A DNA stretch of 64,000 nt from Mucilaginibacter gilvus (lineage in GTDB: Bacteria; Bacteroidota; Bacteroidia; Sphingobacteriales; Sphingobacteriaceae). How positions within the stretch are numbered: the first letter of the stretch is position 1; each line of letters opens with the position of its first letter. The notes under the pieces are model-generated. The model did no database searches, had not been told where the DNA came from, and saw only the letters and a program-made list of their open reading frames with translations. The stretch lies in assembly GCF_004054195.1 (NCBI RefSeq), contig NZ_SBIW01000002.1:186001-250000 (forward strand), written 5' to 3'. The translations under genes and the position numbers were made by a program. Positions 52,144-61,630 of the stretch are shown here, piece by piece.

Positions 52144-52319
52144 TATATATGTTCAAAAAATTAATTAAGCGGTTTATTTGAAACGAAAAACCAGTACAGA
52201 AATTTTTATGTTTGTAATGTTTTTTATCCGCGATAAAGATACACATTAAAATAATTTAGAAATCCACAGCATTTACCAACTTACAAACATTGCGGAGGAA
52301 AATTAGGGCATTAGCGAGG

Positions 52320-52403
52320 GAGTTAATTAGTGATTTTAGCCTCATAGGTAATAAAGTCACAATTTCTTATTCACTAGATCACTAATTCAATCATTCACTA
52401 ATT
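52320..52403. repeat. Word-type repeat in the parA / FMN-reductase gap
   Basis: gagttaattagtgatttta on the left faces ttattcactagatcactaat and caatcattcactaatta on the right. The rest of 52144-52410 is AT-rich and includes the probable parA promoter; nothing else was recognised. Confidence 0.5.
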
Positions 52404-52410
52404 AAAAAGC

Positions 52411-52932
52411 ATGCTTACTATTATATCAGGTACCAACCGCCCAAATAGCTCTACATTTAAACTATCTAAATACTATCAAAAACGGCTGGCCGAAAAAGGG
52501 CAGCAGGCTAACCTGGTTTCGCTTACCGACCTGCCGCCAAATTTAATAGAGACCGACCTCTACGGTAAACGTAGCCCCGAATTTGAAAAGATCCAAGAGA
52601 TGGTTACCGGTACCGACAAATTTTTATTTGTGATACCAGAGTATAACGGCAGTTTCCCCGGTGTGCTAAAAGTGTTTATAGATTGCTGCGATTTCCCGGA
52701 TAGCTTTTACGAAAAAAAGGCCGCGCTGGTGGGCCTTTCTTCCGGCAAATATGGTAACATACGCGGCATCGATCACTTTACCGGGATATGCAATTATGTG
52801 CATCTGCATGTATTGCCGCTTAAGATCCATATCGCGGCCATCAAACAGGAGCTTGATACAGATGGGAATTTGTTTATTGCCGATACCCTGAAGTTTACCG
52901 ACGAGCAATTAGATAAATTCATCAAATTCTAA
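52411..52932 (+). CDS. NADPH-dependent FMN reductase-like flavoprotein
   Basis: 173 residues. A flavodoxin-like fold with the phosphate loop SGTNRPNSSTFKLSKYY near residue 6 and the family motif VIPEYNGSFPGVLKVFIDCC at about 74-93. Such proteins reduce FMN, azo dyes, chromate or quinones with NAD(P)H; the substrate is unknown. The gene stands alone, divergent from parA. Confidence 0.9.
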   Translation: MLTIISGTNRPNSSTFKLSKYYQKRLAEKGQQANLVSLTDLPPNLIETDLYGKRSPEFEKIQEMVTGTDKFLFVIPEYNGSFPGVLKVFIDCCDFPDSFYEKKAALVGLSSGKYGNIRGIDHFTGICNYVHLHVLPLKIHIAAIKQELDTDGNLFIADTLKFTDEQLDKFIKF

Positions 52933-53027
52933 TAGCAGCAAATCGTTTTTCGCTCTTGTAATTAAGTTTATTAGGTTTATAGAATTTGTGTATATTGATG
53001 CCGCCAATTATAAACCTTAACTAAAGA

Positions 53028-53768
53028 ATGAGATACTTCTACGCGCTACCCATGCTTTTTCTTTTTATTACCGCAACATCATTTGCCCAGGGGTATAAAG
53101 ATGGTTATGCCGTTACGCAAAAAGGCGATACACTAAGGGGCTATATAGACCATAGCGGTTTAGACCGTAACCCCCATATAGTTAAATTTAAACAAACCGG
53201 CATAGCGGAAGTGCAGAAACTCCCCATCAGCCAAATACGCTCATTCGCCTTTACCGGGCTGGAACAATACGAACGCCATTTGGTAAGTATCAGCCTTGAT
53301 GTGACCGACGAACACCGGCTGAACAGCGGGCGCGATACCAGTTTTAAAGTTGATACCGTGTTTTTAGAAGTGCTGCAAACCGGAAAAAATGCAACCCTTT
53401 ACGCCTACACCGATGATATTAAAAGCAGGTTTTACACCAGTGATGCAGCTGGAGCAACTCCTTTAGAACTCATTTTTAAGGTGTATTACCCTGCCGAAAC
53501 AGGCAGCTATAACCGTGAAACCCAAAGTGAAACCTCCTATAAAAAACAACTCTCGGGGCTGGCTTTAAAAAAAAACATGCTTAACGACAGCATGAAAAAA
53601 ATAATAGACAAGGCAGAATACACGCAAATCGCCATGCAGGAGGTAGTGGCTAAAATAAACGGCACCCCAAAAAGCGAAATAGCAAAGAAAAGCAAGGGCA
53701 TTGGTACCATTGGGTTGGTGGTGATAGCTACGTTTGTAGTTCTCGCTATTTTAAACGCAGCTTTTTGA
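53028..53768 (+). CDS. Exported protein, first of three tandem paralogues
   Basis: 246 residues with a signal peptide (MRYFYALPMLFLFITATSFA). The mature start is GYKDGYAVTQKGDTLRGYID, the repeating core of the three genes at 53028-55767. The rest is a beta-rich domain with DTVFLEVLQTGKNATLYAYT, then a C-terminal helix (TIGLVVIATFVVLAILNAA) that could anchor it to the membrane. I do not recognise a named function. DNA of the leader is nearly identical to that of the next gene, so duplication was recent. Confidence 0.85.
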   Translation: MRYFYALPMLFLFITATSFAQGYKDGYAVTQKGDTLRGYIDHSGLDRNPHIVKFKQTGIAEVQKLPISQIRSFAFTGLEQYERHLVSISLDVTDEHRLNSGRDTSFKVDTVFLEVLQTGKNATLYAYTDDIKSRFYTSDAAGATPLELIFKVYYPAETGSYNRETQSETSYKKQLSGLALKKNMLNDSMKKIIDKAEYTQIAMQEVVAKINGTPKSEIAKKSKGIGTIGLVVIATFVVLAILNAAF

Positions 53769-53812
53769 TGCGACATTATTCACACCAGAAAACTATACAG
53801 CCTAAATTTTAT

Positions 53813-54469
53813 ATGAAATACTGTTACGCGCTACCCTTCCTTTTTCTTTTTATTACCGCAACATCATTTGCCCAAAGCTATAAAGAAGGTTATGCCGTTA
53901 CATTAAAAGGTGATACGCTAAGAGGCTATTTTGATAATAGCGGCGTAAACCGCAAGCCCCACATAATTAAGTTTAAACCAGCCGGAACTGAAAACATAAC
54001 AGTTTTAACAACCGATAACACGAGGTGTTTTAGCATTAACGGGCACGACGCATATGAACGCTATGCGGGGCCTATTACCCTTGATCACATTAGCGAACAA
54101 CAAGTATTAAACGAACGGGATACATCAATGAGGATTGATACGGTATTTTTAAAAGTACTGCAAAAGGGAGAAAAGCTGTCCCTTTATTCGTTTAGCGATC
54201 ATGTAAAAACGCGTTTTTATATCACCGAAAAAGATGGCGAAATGCCGGTAGAATTAGGGTACCGCCTTTACTATAACTCGGCAAAGGTAAACGTATATAC
54301 GGGCACCGGCCGTACGGTAAACGAAAGCACATTTATGACTCAATTATACAACATCGCCCTTAAACACAATTTAATGACACCCGATATGCAACACAAAATT
54401 GAATGGCTACGCTATACGAAAAGTTACATACTTGAGGTTGTAAACAAAATAAACGGTGTAAAAAAATAA
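53813..54469 (+). CDS. Exported protein, second tandem paralogue
   Basis: 218 residues from ATG 53813 (MKYCYALPFLFLFITATSFA); a longer frame begins upstream but lacks a signal peptide. The mature core AQSYKEGYAVTLKGDTLRGY matches the first copy, as does DTVFLKVLQKGEKLSLYSFS. It lacks the C-terminal membrane helix of copy 1 and ends EVVNKINGVKK. Spacing to copy 1 is 44 bp and to copy 3 is 38 bp, so one operon is likely. Confidence 0.85.
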   Translation: MKYCYALPFLFLFITATSFAQSYKEGYAVTLKGDTLRGYFDNSGVNRKPHIIKFKPAGTENITVLTTDNTRCFSINGHDAYERYAGPITLDHISEQQVLNERDTSMRIDTVFLKVLQKGEKLSLYSFSDHVKTRFYITEKDGEMPVELGYRLYYNSAKVNVYTGTGRTVNESTFMTQLYNIALKHNLMTPDMQHKIEWLRYTKSYILEVVNKINGVKK

Positions 54470-54507
54470 ATATCTAACACTATCCAATAATCCAACGCTC
54501 CCTAAAC

Positions 54508-55767
54508 ATGAAGAAAATTTACTTATCACTATCACTTACATTTTTATTTACCACGCTCGCTTTAGCACAAAGCAATTTCAAACCCGGCTATGTTGTAACC
54601 TTAAAAGGCGATACCGTAAAAGGCGAAGTGGATTACCAGGAATGGGGCAGCAACCCCACAAGCATCCGTTTCAGAACACCGGATAACAAGATCCGCAATT
54701 TTACTCCAACTGATATTAAATATTTTAACATCGATAAGCTGGACATCTACCAGCGCTACAGCGGGCCTGTTAGCCGTGATGAAACAAATAACAACCGGGT
54801 ACTCGGTGGCCGCGATACCAGCTTTACCGTACAAGATGTTTTTTTAAAAGTATTACAAACCGGTAAAGTGATTAACCTTTATTCGTATTTAGATGCTATA
54901 AAACCACGTTATTTTTACAGTGACCCCGGTGCTGATAACGCTGTACACGAATTGGTTTACAGGGTGTATTATAACGGTAACACCGGTGAGATACAAAAAA
55001 GCAAGACAACTATAGAGGCAACTTATTTGCAGCAGCTTACTGCTATAGCTTTAAAAGCAAACCTGCTTGACGACCGCTTACAACAAACAATGGACGGTGC
55101 CGAATACAACAAACCCGATCTGCTGAAAATTGCAACCGCCATGAACGGGTATACCAAAGACCAGGTTGCTTCAACCCAACCCAGCGGTAGTAATGATAAT
55201 TTTGATCTGTATGTCGGCCTTGGCGTAAATACAACTAAAACCACCTCGCGCGACCAGAATGGCGATGCGGCGGGAGTGCCATATAACTCTATTTTGCCGA
55301 GAGCGGTGATCGGTTTTAATGCTTACGTTAATCCAAATACTCGCAGGCTGGTGTTTTCTATTGAATTTTCGGTAACAGATATTAAATATAAAAATACTTT
55401 CTTAAATACATCATATAGTTTCGATCAATTGGTAACCTCTTTAACACCTTCCGTTTCTTACAACGTTTATAACGGCGATAACTTTAAATTTTATTTATCG
55501 TTGGGTTTTGGTATAAGCAAATATACTTTTTTCAATAAGAAATTTTTGAAATATGATGGTACGCCTTTACCAAACGAGTACTTACCATTTTTATTTAGCA
55601 GTTACAATAATGCAATAACCTACAAAGTTGGATTTTTAATTTACAAAAAATTCCAGGTATATGCCGAACATTTATCTGGAAACCCAATTTCACGCGACAG
55701 CGTTTATGGGCTTAAACAAACCAGCTACAACTTTGGTGTAAACTATATTTTAGGTAAACAGAAATAA
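54508..55767 (+). CDS. Exported barrel-type protein, third tandem paralogue
   Basis: 419 residues with a signal peptide (MKKIYLSLSLTFLFTTLALA). The N-terminal half repeats the core of the two upstream genes (FKPGYVVTLKGDTVKGEVDY, DVFLKVLQTGKVINLYSY). The C-terminal half, from about residue 232, is a beta-barrel-like domain (DLYVGLGVNTTKTTSRDQNG, KFYLSLGFGISKYTFFNKKF) ending in an outer-membrane-type strand (YNFGVNYILGKQK). So a shared soluble module was joined to a barrel in this copy. It directly abuts the convergent large secreted protein gene (stop at 55767 and 55768). Confidence 0.87.
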   Translation: MKKIYLSLSLTFLFTTLALAQSNFKPGYVVTLKGDTVKGEVDYQEWGSNPTSIRFRTPDNKIRNFTPTDIKYFNIDKLDIYQRYSGPVSRDETNNNRVLGGRDTSFTVQDVFLKVLQTGKVINLYSYLDAIKPRYFYSDPGADNAVHELVYRVYYNGNTGEIQKSKTTIEATYLQQLTAIALKANLLDDRLQQTMDGAEYNKPDLLKIATAMNGYTKDQVASTQPSGSNDNFDLYVGLGVNTTKTTSRDQNGDAAGVPYNSILPRAVIGFNAYVNPNTRRLVFSIEFSVTDIKYKNTFLNTSYSFDQLVTSLTPSVSYNVYNGDNFKFYLSLGFGISKYTFFNKKFLKYDGTPLPNEYLPFLFSSYNNAITYKVGFLIYKKFQVYAEHLSGNPISRDSVYGLKQTSYNFGVNYILGKQK

Positions 55768-57720
55768 CTATCGCACCAACAGCACCCAACCCGACAAGAG
55801 CGGTGCTCCGTTCTTCAGATCTATTAAATAATAATAAGTGCCGGCAGGTAATTGCTTGCCATTATAAATGCCTGTCCATGGTTTTTTGTAACCAATATCG
55901 GTGTACACCTGCTGGCCGCTTTTATTGTAAATAGTGATGATGCTTTGCACGTAGGTTTCTAAGGCCTCAATATTCCAGATATCGTTAGTACCATCATTAT
56001 TGGGCGTAAACGTATTGGGGATCACTATCTTTTTATAAACCCTCACAAAAACCTGGTCTTGGGCGGTAAAACAACTGTTTAGCGAGGTAACGGTTAGGGT
56101 ATAGGTAATATCATCTATAGGGTTGGCGGTTGGTGTTGCCGAATGCGGATCTGACAGGTAAGTGGCCGGTGTCCATTCATAGCTTAATATCTCGCCGGTG
56201 GCGTTGCCATCCAGTGTAACCGACTGCCCCTCGAAGATCTTTTTGTCTATCCCCGCGTTAGCTACCGGGCGGTCTATCACTTTTACTTCCACCTGCGCTG
56301 TACTGCTGCAACCGTTGGTGCCCATTACCGTTACCGTATATACAGTGGTTGCTTGCGGACTGGCGACCGGGTTAGGCAAATTAGGGTCTGACAACCCCGT
56401 TGTGGGCAACCAACTGTACGATGCCGCACCCGGCGCGTTTGCAGATAAGGTGGTACTGGCGCTTTGGCATATCACAGCCGCGGGGCTTATGGTAATCACC
56501 GGCTTTAAGTTAACGGTAACCTCTGCTTTCCCCGGCTGTTGGCAGCCCGCCGCAGATGTTACTATAACGTTGTATTCACCGGCATTTGCCGCCGTCACAT
56601 TTGGAATAATTAGTGGGTTTTGGGTAGTAGCGGGCAGGTTTGGCCCCGTCCAGCTATAAGTTGCTCCGCCGCTTGCCGTGAGGGTAAGCACATCCCCTTC
56701 GCAAACAGACGTTGGCGGAATGGGCGGCACAACCGGGTAAGATGTAACATCAATACTCACGGGGTTAGAGTATACGCGGCAATTTAACGATACGATGTTG
56801 TCTCCCTCTGCCACACCCAGCCGGTACATATATTGGCCAAGCGGCCTGCTCGTGAAGGCTACATGCACGCCTGTACCCGTTTCGCCGGGCATATCAACCC
56901 AGCCATTGCCATCATTAAAATTTTGCTGCCATTGGTATTTTGGCAAAGTGTAGCCATCACCCGTGGTAGCCGTAATATCGTACTCCGCAGGCTGGTCCTT
57001 GCATACATTTTGGCTGGTAACCGTTGCCACGCCGCCAAAGCCTGCCTGTACTATAGGGCCGCAGGCCCTAAAGGTGATATCGTCCAGTAAAAGATCGTTG
57101 CCACAGCCGCCCGGCGCGTTGTTTACCATTCTCACTATCACATCGGCCACGCCCGCAGGCGTAGTAAAGAACGTGCCTTTTTTTTCCCAAAGTGGCGAGT
57201 TAGATGGAGGTATATCTCCTGTGTCGTACGTTTTTAGCACTACTCCTGCTGTTGTTTCAATAGAAAAAGTGATGTTTGGCTTCGTGCTTTGATTGCCACA
57301 CGCCGAAGGAAGGATTACATTCAGGATCCAGGCGGAAAACTCGTAAGTTGTATTTTGGCAAAGCGAGCCCACGGGTGTCTGCTGTTTAAAAAATTGCCCG
57401 GGGTTGTTCGATGCGTTAATTATCATCATATAACCGTTGGGGTTACCGGTGTGATCTTGCAGTACGGTATGCCAGCTATTGCCAAAACACCCGCTTGTAC
57501 CTGTGGCTATAGTGTAGCTGCCATCCGGCGGGCAGGTATTGCTTATATAACTGTAATTGGTAACCGTACCTGGCAAAGCAGGGCCATAACCGCTACCCGA
57601 TCCAAAATCCTGGTTAATAACCGCATCACCCAAACCGCCCTTACATTCCTGGGCGTTGCTTTGCGCGGCAGCGAAAATTAAAAACAGGAAAAAAAGTATC
57701 TTTAGTCTGATTGGTAGCAT
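55768..57720 (-). CDS. Large secreted protein with gliding-motility-type C-terminal sorting domain
   Basis: 650 residues from ATG 57720 (MLPIRLKILFFLFLIFAAAQ); an upstream TTG would add six residues. A signal peptide is followed by a jelly-roll-like region (about 25-215), two or more Ig/PKD-like beta repeats (VCEGDVLTLTASGGATYSWT, ICQSASTTLSANAPGAASYS, ANAGIDKKIFEGQSVTLDGN) and a C-terminal domain VIPNTFTPNNDGTNDIWNIE, the T9SS gliding-motility-associated sorting type. It is probably exported by the type IX system. The ligand is unknown; adhesion or glycan binding is plausible. Confidence 0.9.
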   Translation of the reverse strand: MLPIRLKILFFLFLIFAAAQSNAQECKGGLGDAVINQDFGSGSGYGPALPGTVTNYSYISNTCPPDGSYTIATGTSGCFGNSWHTVLQDHTGNPNGYMMIINASNNPGQFFKQQTPVGSLCQNTTYEFSAWILNVILPSACGNQSTKPNITFSIETTAGVVLKTYDTGDIPPSNSPLWEKKGTFFTTPAGVADVIVRMVNNAPGGCGNDLLLDDITFRACGPIVQAGFGGVATVTSQNVCKDQPAEYDITATTGDGYTLPKYQWQQNFNDGNGWVDMPGETGTGVHVAFTSRPLGQYMYRLGVAEGDNIVSLNCRVYSNPVSIDVTSYPVVPPIPPTSVCEGDVLTLTASGGATYSWTGPNLPATTQNPLIIPNVTAANAGEYNVIVTSAAGCQQPGKAEVTVNLKPVITISPAAVICQSASTTLSANAPGAASYSWLPTTGLSDPNLPNPVASPQATTVYTVTVMGTNGCSSTAQVEVKVIDRPVANAGIDKKIFEGQSVTLDGNATGEILSYEWTPATYLSDPHSATPTANPIDDITYTLTVTSLNSCFTAQDQVFVRVYKKIVIPNTFTPNNDGTNDIWNIEALETYVQSIITIYNKSGQQVYTDIGYKKPWTGIYNGKQLPAGTYYYLIDLKNGAPLLSGWVLLVR

Positions 57721-57873
57721 GTTGGCACTGTTGTACAACAGTTATTTCCCAAAAATAATCTTTTTAAGATACCGTGCATGTTTATTATTTTTTATTCTCT
57801 TTATAATCCAAAGCAATATCAGGTTGAAACAAAACGCATCATCAAAAGTTGATTTATTTACCAACACGATAAA

Positions 57874-59193
57874 ATGGAAGCCAGATTTATATACATAGCG
57901 CTCATCGGAACAATTTTATCAGCCTGTTCTCAAAATAAGCCGAAAACCGATCCTACCAAAAAAGATGTTGTACAGACGCCCGAAAAGCAGGAAGTAACCC
58001 TACCTGCTCCCTTCGAAACAAAATCTGTACAGAGCTATTGCAAGGTGATAGGCTGGCCAAACGGCAAAACACCAGTGGCACCCGCGGGCTTTAGCGTAAG
58101 CCTTTTTGCAGATAGCCTTAAAAATCCGCGCAATATTTACATAGCGCCTAATGGCGATATATTGGTATCGGAAGCCAATACCGAATTGAAAGGCATCAAA
58201 AAACTGGGGGCCAAGATCATCGGCGCGGCGGGTTCGCAATACTTAGGTAAAAGTGCCAACCAAATTACGTTGCTGCGCGATGCCAACGGAGATGGCGTGC
58301 CGGAGGTAAAAACAACCTTTCTGGATAAGCTGAACCAACCCTACGGAATGCTTATCATAGGCAACTCGTTTTACGTGGCTAATACGGATGGACTTTGGAA
58401 GTACGACTACAAAAGCGGCCAAACCAAAATAGAAGGCCCCGGCAAAATGATACTATCGCTGCCTGCCGGAGGTTACAACAACCACTGGACACGTAACCTG
58501 CATTCCAACGCCAACGGTGCAAAAATTTATATTTCGGTAGGCTCAGGCACCAACGTGGCCGACCATGGCATGGAAGTAGAAAAGCGCCGTGCCGATATTT
58601 TAGAGATAAACCCCGACGGTAGCGGCGAGCGCATTTACGCCTCGGGTTTGCGTAACCCGGCGGGCATAGATCTGCAACCCGGAACAGGTGTATTGTACGC
58701 CGTGGTGAACGAGCGGGATGAACTGGGCGACGAACTTGTACCCGATTATCTCACCAGCGTTAACGATGGCGGTTTTTACGGATGGCCCTGGGCCTACTTC
58801 GGCCAGCACGAAGACCCGCGCCTAAAAGTTAAGCGCCCCGATATGGTAAAGAAGACCATCACACCAGATTTTGCTTTGGGTGCCCACACTGCATCATTAG
58901 GCATTGCATTTTACGATGGCAAAAAATTCCCGGCAAAGTACAATGGCGGCACCTTTATAGGTCAGCACGGTTCCTGGAACCGGTCGTTACTATCTGGTTA
59001 TAAAGTCACCTTTCTTCCCTTTGTCAATAACAAACCCGGCGCAAAAATGGAAGATTTTTTAACCGGCTTTATTGCTAATGATGCAAAAAAAGAAGTATAC
59101 GGCCGACCGGTTGGAGTAACCGTTGCCAAGGATGGTTCGCTGCTGGTAGCCGATGACGCCGGCAATAAAATATGGCGCGTGGCCGCTAAGTAA
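57874..59193 (+). CDS. PQQ-dependent sugar-dehydrogenase-like lipoprotein (sorbosone/glucose type)
   Basis: 439 residues with a lipoprotein leader (MEARFIYIALIGTILSACSQ, Cys18). The domain (about 70-435) is a beta propeller of the glucose/sorbosone dehydrogenase family: FADSLKNPRNIYIAPNGDIL, NNHWTRNLHSNANGAKIYIS, GSGERIYASGLRNPAGIDLQ and GWPWAYFGQHEDPR. Members oxidise aldoses with PQQ in the periplasm; PQQ supply is not seen in this window. The gene stands between a large secreted protein and a TonB receptor. Confidence 0.88.
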   Translation: MEARFIYIALIGTILSACSQNKPKTDPTKKDVVQTPEKQEVTLPAPFETKSVQSYCKVIGWPNGKTPVAPAGFSVSLFADSLKNPRNIYIAPNGDILVSEANTELKGIKKLGAKIIGAAGSQYLGKSANQITLLRDANGDGVPEVKTTFLDKLNQPYGMLIIGNSFYVANTDGLWKYDYKSGQTKIEGPGKMILSLPAGGYNNHWTRNLHSNANGAKIYISVGSGTNVADHGMEVEKRRADILEINPDGSGERIYASGLRNPAGIDLQPGTGVLYAVVNERDELGDELVPDYLTSVNDGGFYGWPWAYFGQHEDPRLKVKRPDMVKKTITPDFALGAHTASLGIAFYDGKKFPAKYNGGTFIGQHGSWNRSLLSGYKVTFLPFVNNKPGAKMEDFLTGFIANDAKKEVYGRPVGVTVAKDGSLLVADDAGNKIWRVAAK

Positions 59194-59218
59194 TATTGCT
59201 GTAAATGTTTACGATAGA

Positions 59219-59249
59219 TAGCCCTTTTAGTTTTAAAGGGCTATTTTTG
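59219..59249 (+). terminator. Rho-independent terminator after the sugar dehydrogenase gene
   Basis: tagcccttt (59219-59227) and aaagggcta (59235-59243) form a perfect 9-bp stem around tagtttt, followed by tttttg. It lies 25 bp after the stop codon and 19 bp before the next ATG, so the receptor gene needs its own promoter or read-through. Confidence 0.82.
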
Positions 59250-59262
59250 TTTCATACCCGCT

Positions 59263-61338
59263 ATGAATAAATTTTACCTCGGCCTGCTCTCCCTATCTAT
59301 CATAACCGGCAGCGCTATCGCTCAAAATAAAACTCAGCCTAAAGCCGATACATTAAAGCAACTGAAAATGGTTACTGTTAAAGGCTACCTTACCGAGCAA
59401 CCCGTGCTAAGCGTACCTGCATCTGTAAGCGTACTTAGCGCGGCCCAATTAAAACTACAGCCCGATAACTCCTTTATAACCGCTTTAAATACCGTACCCG
59501 GCATACGGGCAGAAGAGCGCTCGCCCGGGAGCTACAGGCTATCTATAAGGGGGAGTTTGCTCCGATCGCCTTTTGGGGTTAGGGATGTGAAGGTTTATTT
59601 TGACGAGATCCCCTTAACCGATGCAGGTGGCAATACCTACTTAAATGCCCTCGATATCGGTAACATCCGCCATATTGAAATATTAAAAGGGCCAGACGGC
59701 AGTTTGTTTGGGGCCAATAGCGGCGGCGTGGTTTTATTAAGCCCCGTAAACCGATTGGATAGCAGCTACCTTTCGGCAGGTGTAAATGGTGGTTCGTATG
59801 GTTTATTTCACCAGAAGGTGTCCCTGCAAAACAGCAGCAAGAACTACCGTTTCAACTTTAACCAATCCTACCAAAACTACGACGGCTACCGGCAAAACAG
59901 CCGGATGCACCGCAACTATTTACAAGCCGGCGATGCATGGCAATATGCCAAAAACAGCGAGCTACGCGCCACCGTACTCTATTCCGATCTGGGTTATCAA
60001 ACACCGGGCGGCTTAACGCTTGCACAGGCCGAAACCGATCCGCGGTCGGCGAGGCTGCCTACCAAAACTTTACCGGGGGCTATCGATCAAAAGATCCGCA
60101 TCAATACCAAATTGCTATTGGGCGGCATAACCAATGATGCTAAAATAGCCGATGGTGTACGCAACGTGCTCACGGTATTTGGCAACCATGTAGATTTTGC
60201 CAACCCTTTCATCACCAATTACGAACAACGGGACGAAAACACCTACGGCTTGCGTACCTATTTCCAATTCGAGGGCAAGCAGTCTGCCAATTTTGATGGC
60301 AAGCTGAATATTGGGCTGGAGTGGCAGCAAACCAACTCACTCATCAGCAACTACGATAACAATAAGGGCGATAAAGGTAACGTGCAAAAGATAGACAAGA
60401 TCAACACCAACCAGCACTTCTTTTTTGCACGTTACGCCGCAGATATTTATAAACGCCTGCACGCCGAGGCGGCGCTCAGCCTGAATTACTATCATTATAA
60501 ATTCAGGAACACTGCACCGCTAAACGAGGCTGACTTTACCAACCGCGATTTTACGCCGCAACTGATGCCGAGGTTCGCATTATCCTACCAGCTCACCAAC
60601 GATTTTATATGGCGCGCATCGGTCAGCCGTGGTTACTCTACCCCTACCACTGCCGAGGTGAGGCCGACGGATAATATAGTAAACACAGGGTTGCAAGCAC
60701 AATTTGGTTGGAACTATGAAACCGGTTTCCGCCTGCGGAATAAAGATGAAAGCATGTTACTGGACGCATCCGTATTTTATTACCGAATCAACAATGCCAT
60801 TGTTCGCCAGTTAAACCCTAACGAAACGGAGTATTACGTAAACGCAGGCGGCACCAAACAGCCGGGTTTCGAGCTGGCTTTTACCGATTGGCTCATTCGC
60901 CAAAACAATACGCATTTTATACGCGGCCTGCAATTTAACACCTCGTTAAGCATCAGCAGGTTCAACTTTAGGGATTATAATGTGGCTGGGAATAATTACT
61001 CGGGTAATAAACTTACCGGCGTACCACGCGAAGTTGTGGTATCGTCGTTGCAGGTACTGCTCCCGCAGGGCCTGTCGGTTTTTGTGCAGCATAACTATAC
61101 TTCTAAAATACCCTTGAACGATGCCAACACCGTTTACGTGGGCAAATATCACCTGTTACAGGCAAAAGCATCGTGGCAGCACCAACTTGGCAAAACCAGG
61201 CTGGAGATTTATGCCGGTGCCGATAATCTCCTGAACGAAAAATACAGCCTCGGGAATGATCTCAACGCCATTGGCAACCGGTATTACAACCCTGCTGCCC
61301 CAAGGAGCTATTATGCGGGATTAGGTATTTCTCTGTAA
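59263..61338 (+). CDS. TonB-dependent receptor
   Basis: 691 residues with a signal peptide (MNKFYLGLLSLSIITGSAIA). The plug domain (about 40-165) has QPVLSVPASVSVLSAAQLKL, SFITALNTVPGIRAEERSPG, RLSIRGSLLRSPFGVRDVKV and IEILKGPDGSLFGANSGGVV, the region before the barrel. The barrel ends with APRSYYAGLGISL. There is no SusD partner or carboxypeptidase-like N-terminal module, so it is more like a siderophore- or vitamin-type receptor than a SusC. The ligand is unknown. Confidence 0.92.
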   Translation: MNKFYLGLLSLSIITGSAIAQNKTQPKADTLKQLKMVTVKGYLTEQPVLSVPASVSVLSAAQLKLQPDNSFITALNTVPGIRAEERSPGSYRLSIRGSLLRSPFGVRDVKVYFDEIPLTDAGGNTYLNALDIGNIRHIEILKGPDGSLFGANSGGVVLLSPVNRLDSSYLSAGVNGGSYGLFHQKVSLQNSSKNYRFNFNQSYQNYDGYRQNSRMHRNYLQAGDAWQYAKNSELRATVLYSDLGYQTPGGLTLAQAETDPRSARLPTKTLPGAIDQKIRINTKLLLGGITNDAKIADGVRNVLTVFGNHVDFANPFITNYEQRDENTYGLRTYFQFEGKQSANFDGKLNIGLEWQQTNSLISNYDNNKGDKGNVQKIDKINTNQHFFFARYAADIYKRLHAEAALSLNYYHYKFRNTAPLNEADFTNRDFTPQLMPRFALSYQLTNDFIWRASVSRGYSTPTTAEVRPTDNIVNTGLQAQFGWNYETGFRLRNKDESMLLDASVFYYRINNAIVRQLNPNETEYYVNAGGTKQPGFELAFTDWLIRQNNTHFIRGLQFNTSLSISRFNFRDYNVAGNNYSGNKLTGVPREVVVSSLQVLLPQGLSVFVQHNYTSKIPLNDANTVYVGKYHLLQAKASWQHQLGKTRLEIYAGADNLLNEKYSLGNDLNAIGNRYYNPAAPRSYYAGLGISL

Positions 61339-61630
61339 AAAGGGAGCAACCGGTTAACATAAAGGTGTTCACTCCTGTTTTTTAATTTCATTGAGCCATT
61401 TTATTTAATTTATTGATAATAAATAGATTACAAAAATTAATTAAGGAACAGGGGTGCTCCAAAGTGTTTCTCCAAAAACTATAAAATACTGATAATCAAT
61501 GATTTTTTAAAATAAGTGTTCCACATTTAAATGTGGAACACCTCTGAAAGTATAGTAATCTGAGATGGTGCTAACCCCTATGAACCATCAACAAAAATTC
61601 ATTAGATTTATACCAAATCTCAGTCTCATC
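61339..61630. other. Non-coding region with repeated GTGTTC half-sites
   Basis: This 292-bp gap between the receptor and the hydrolase holds no gene. It has ggtgttcactcctgtt (near 61367), aggaacaggggtgctcc (near 61445), agtgtttctcc (near 61462) and the perfect palindrome at 61516-61541. The first two are rough inverse copies of one another. The middle is very AT-rich. It looks like a regulatory region or the remains of a small mobile element. Confidence 0.55.
61516..61541. promoter_or_regulatory. Perfect 26-bp palindrome (GTGTTCCACATTT / inverse)
   Basis: Two exact 13-base inverse halves with no spacer. The halves contain TGTTCCAC and GTGGAACA. It lies 90 bp before the hydrolase start codon and is a candidate operator for a dimeric regulator; the TGTTCCAC half resembles a half parS site but the spacing differs. 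Confidence 0.6.

Noticed and set aside
61516..61541. A canonical parS site
   Set aside because: The TGTTCCAC halves are separated by eight bases rather than forming a compact 14-16 bp site, and the site is 9 kb from parAB.
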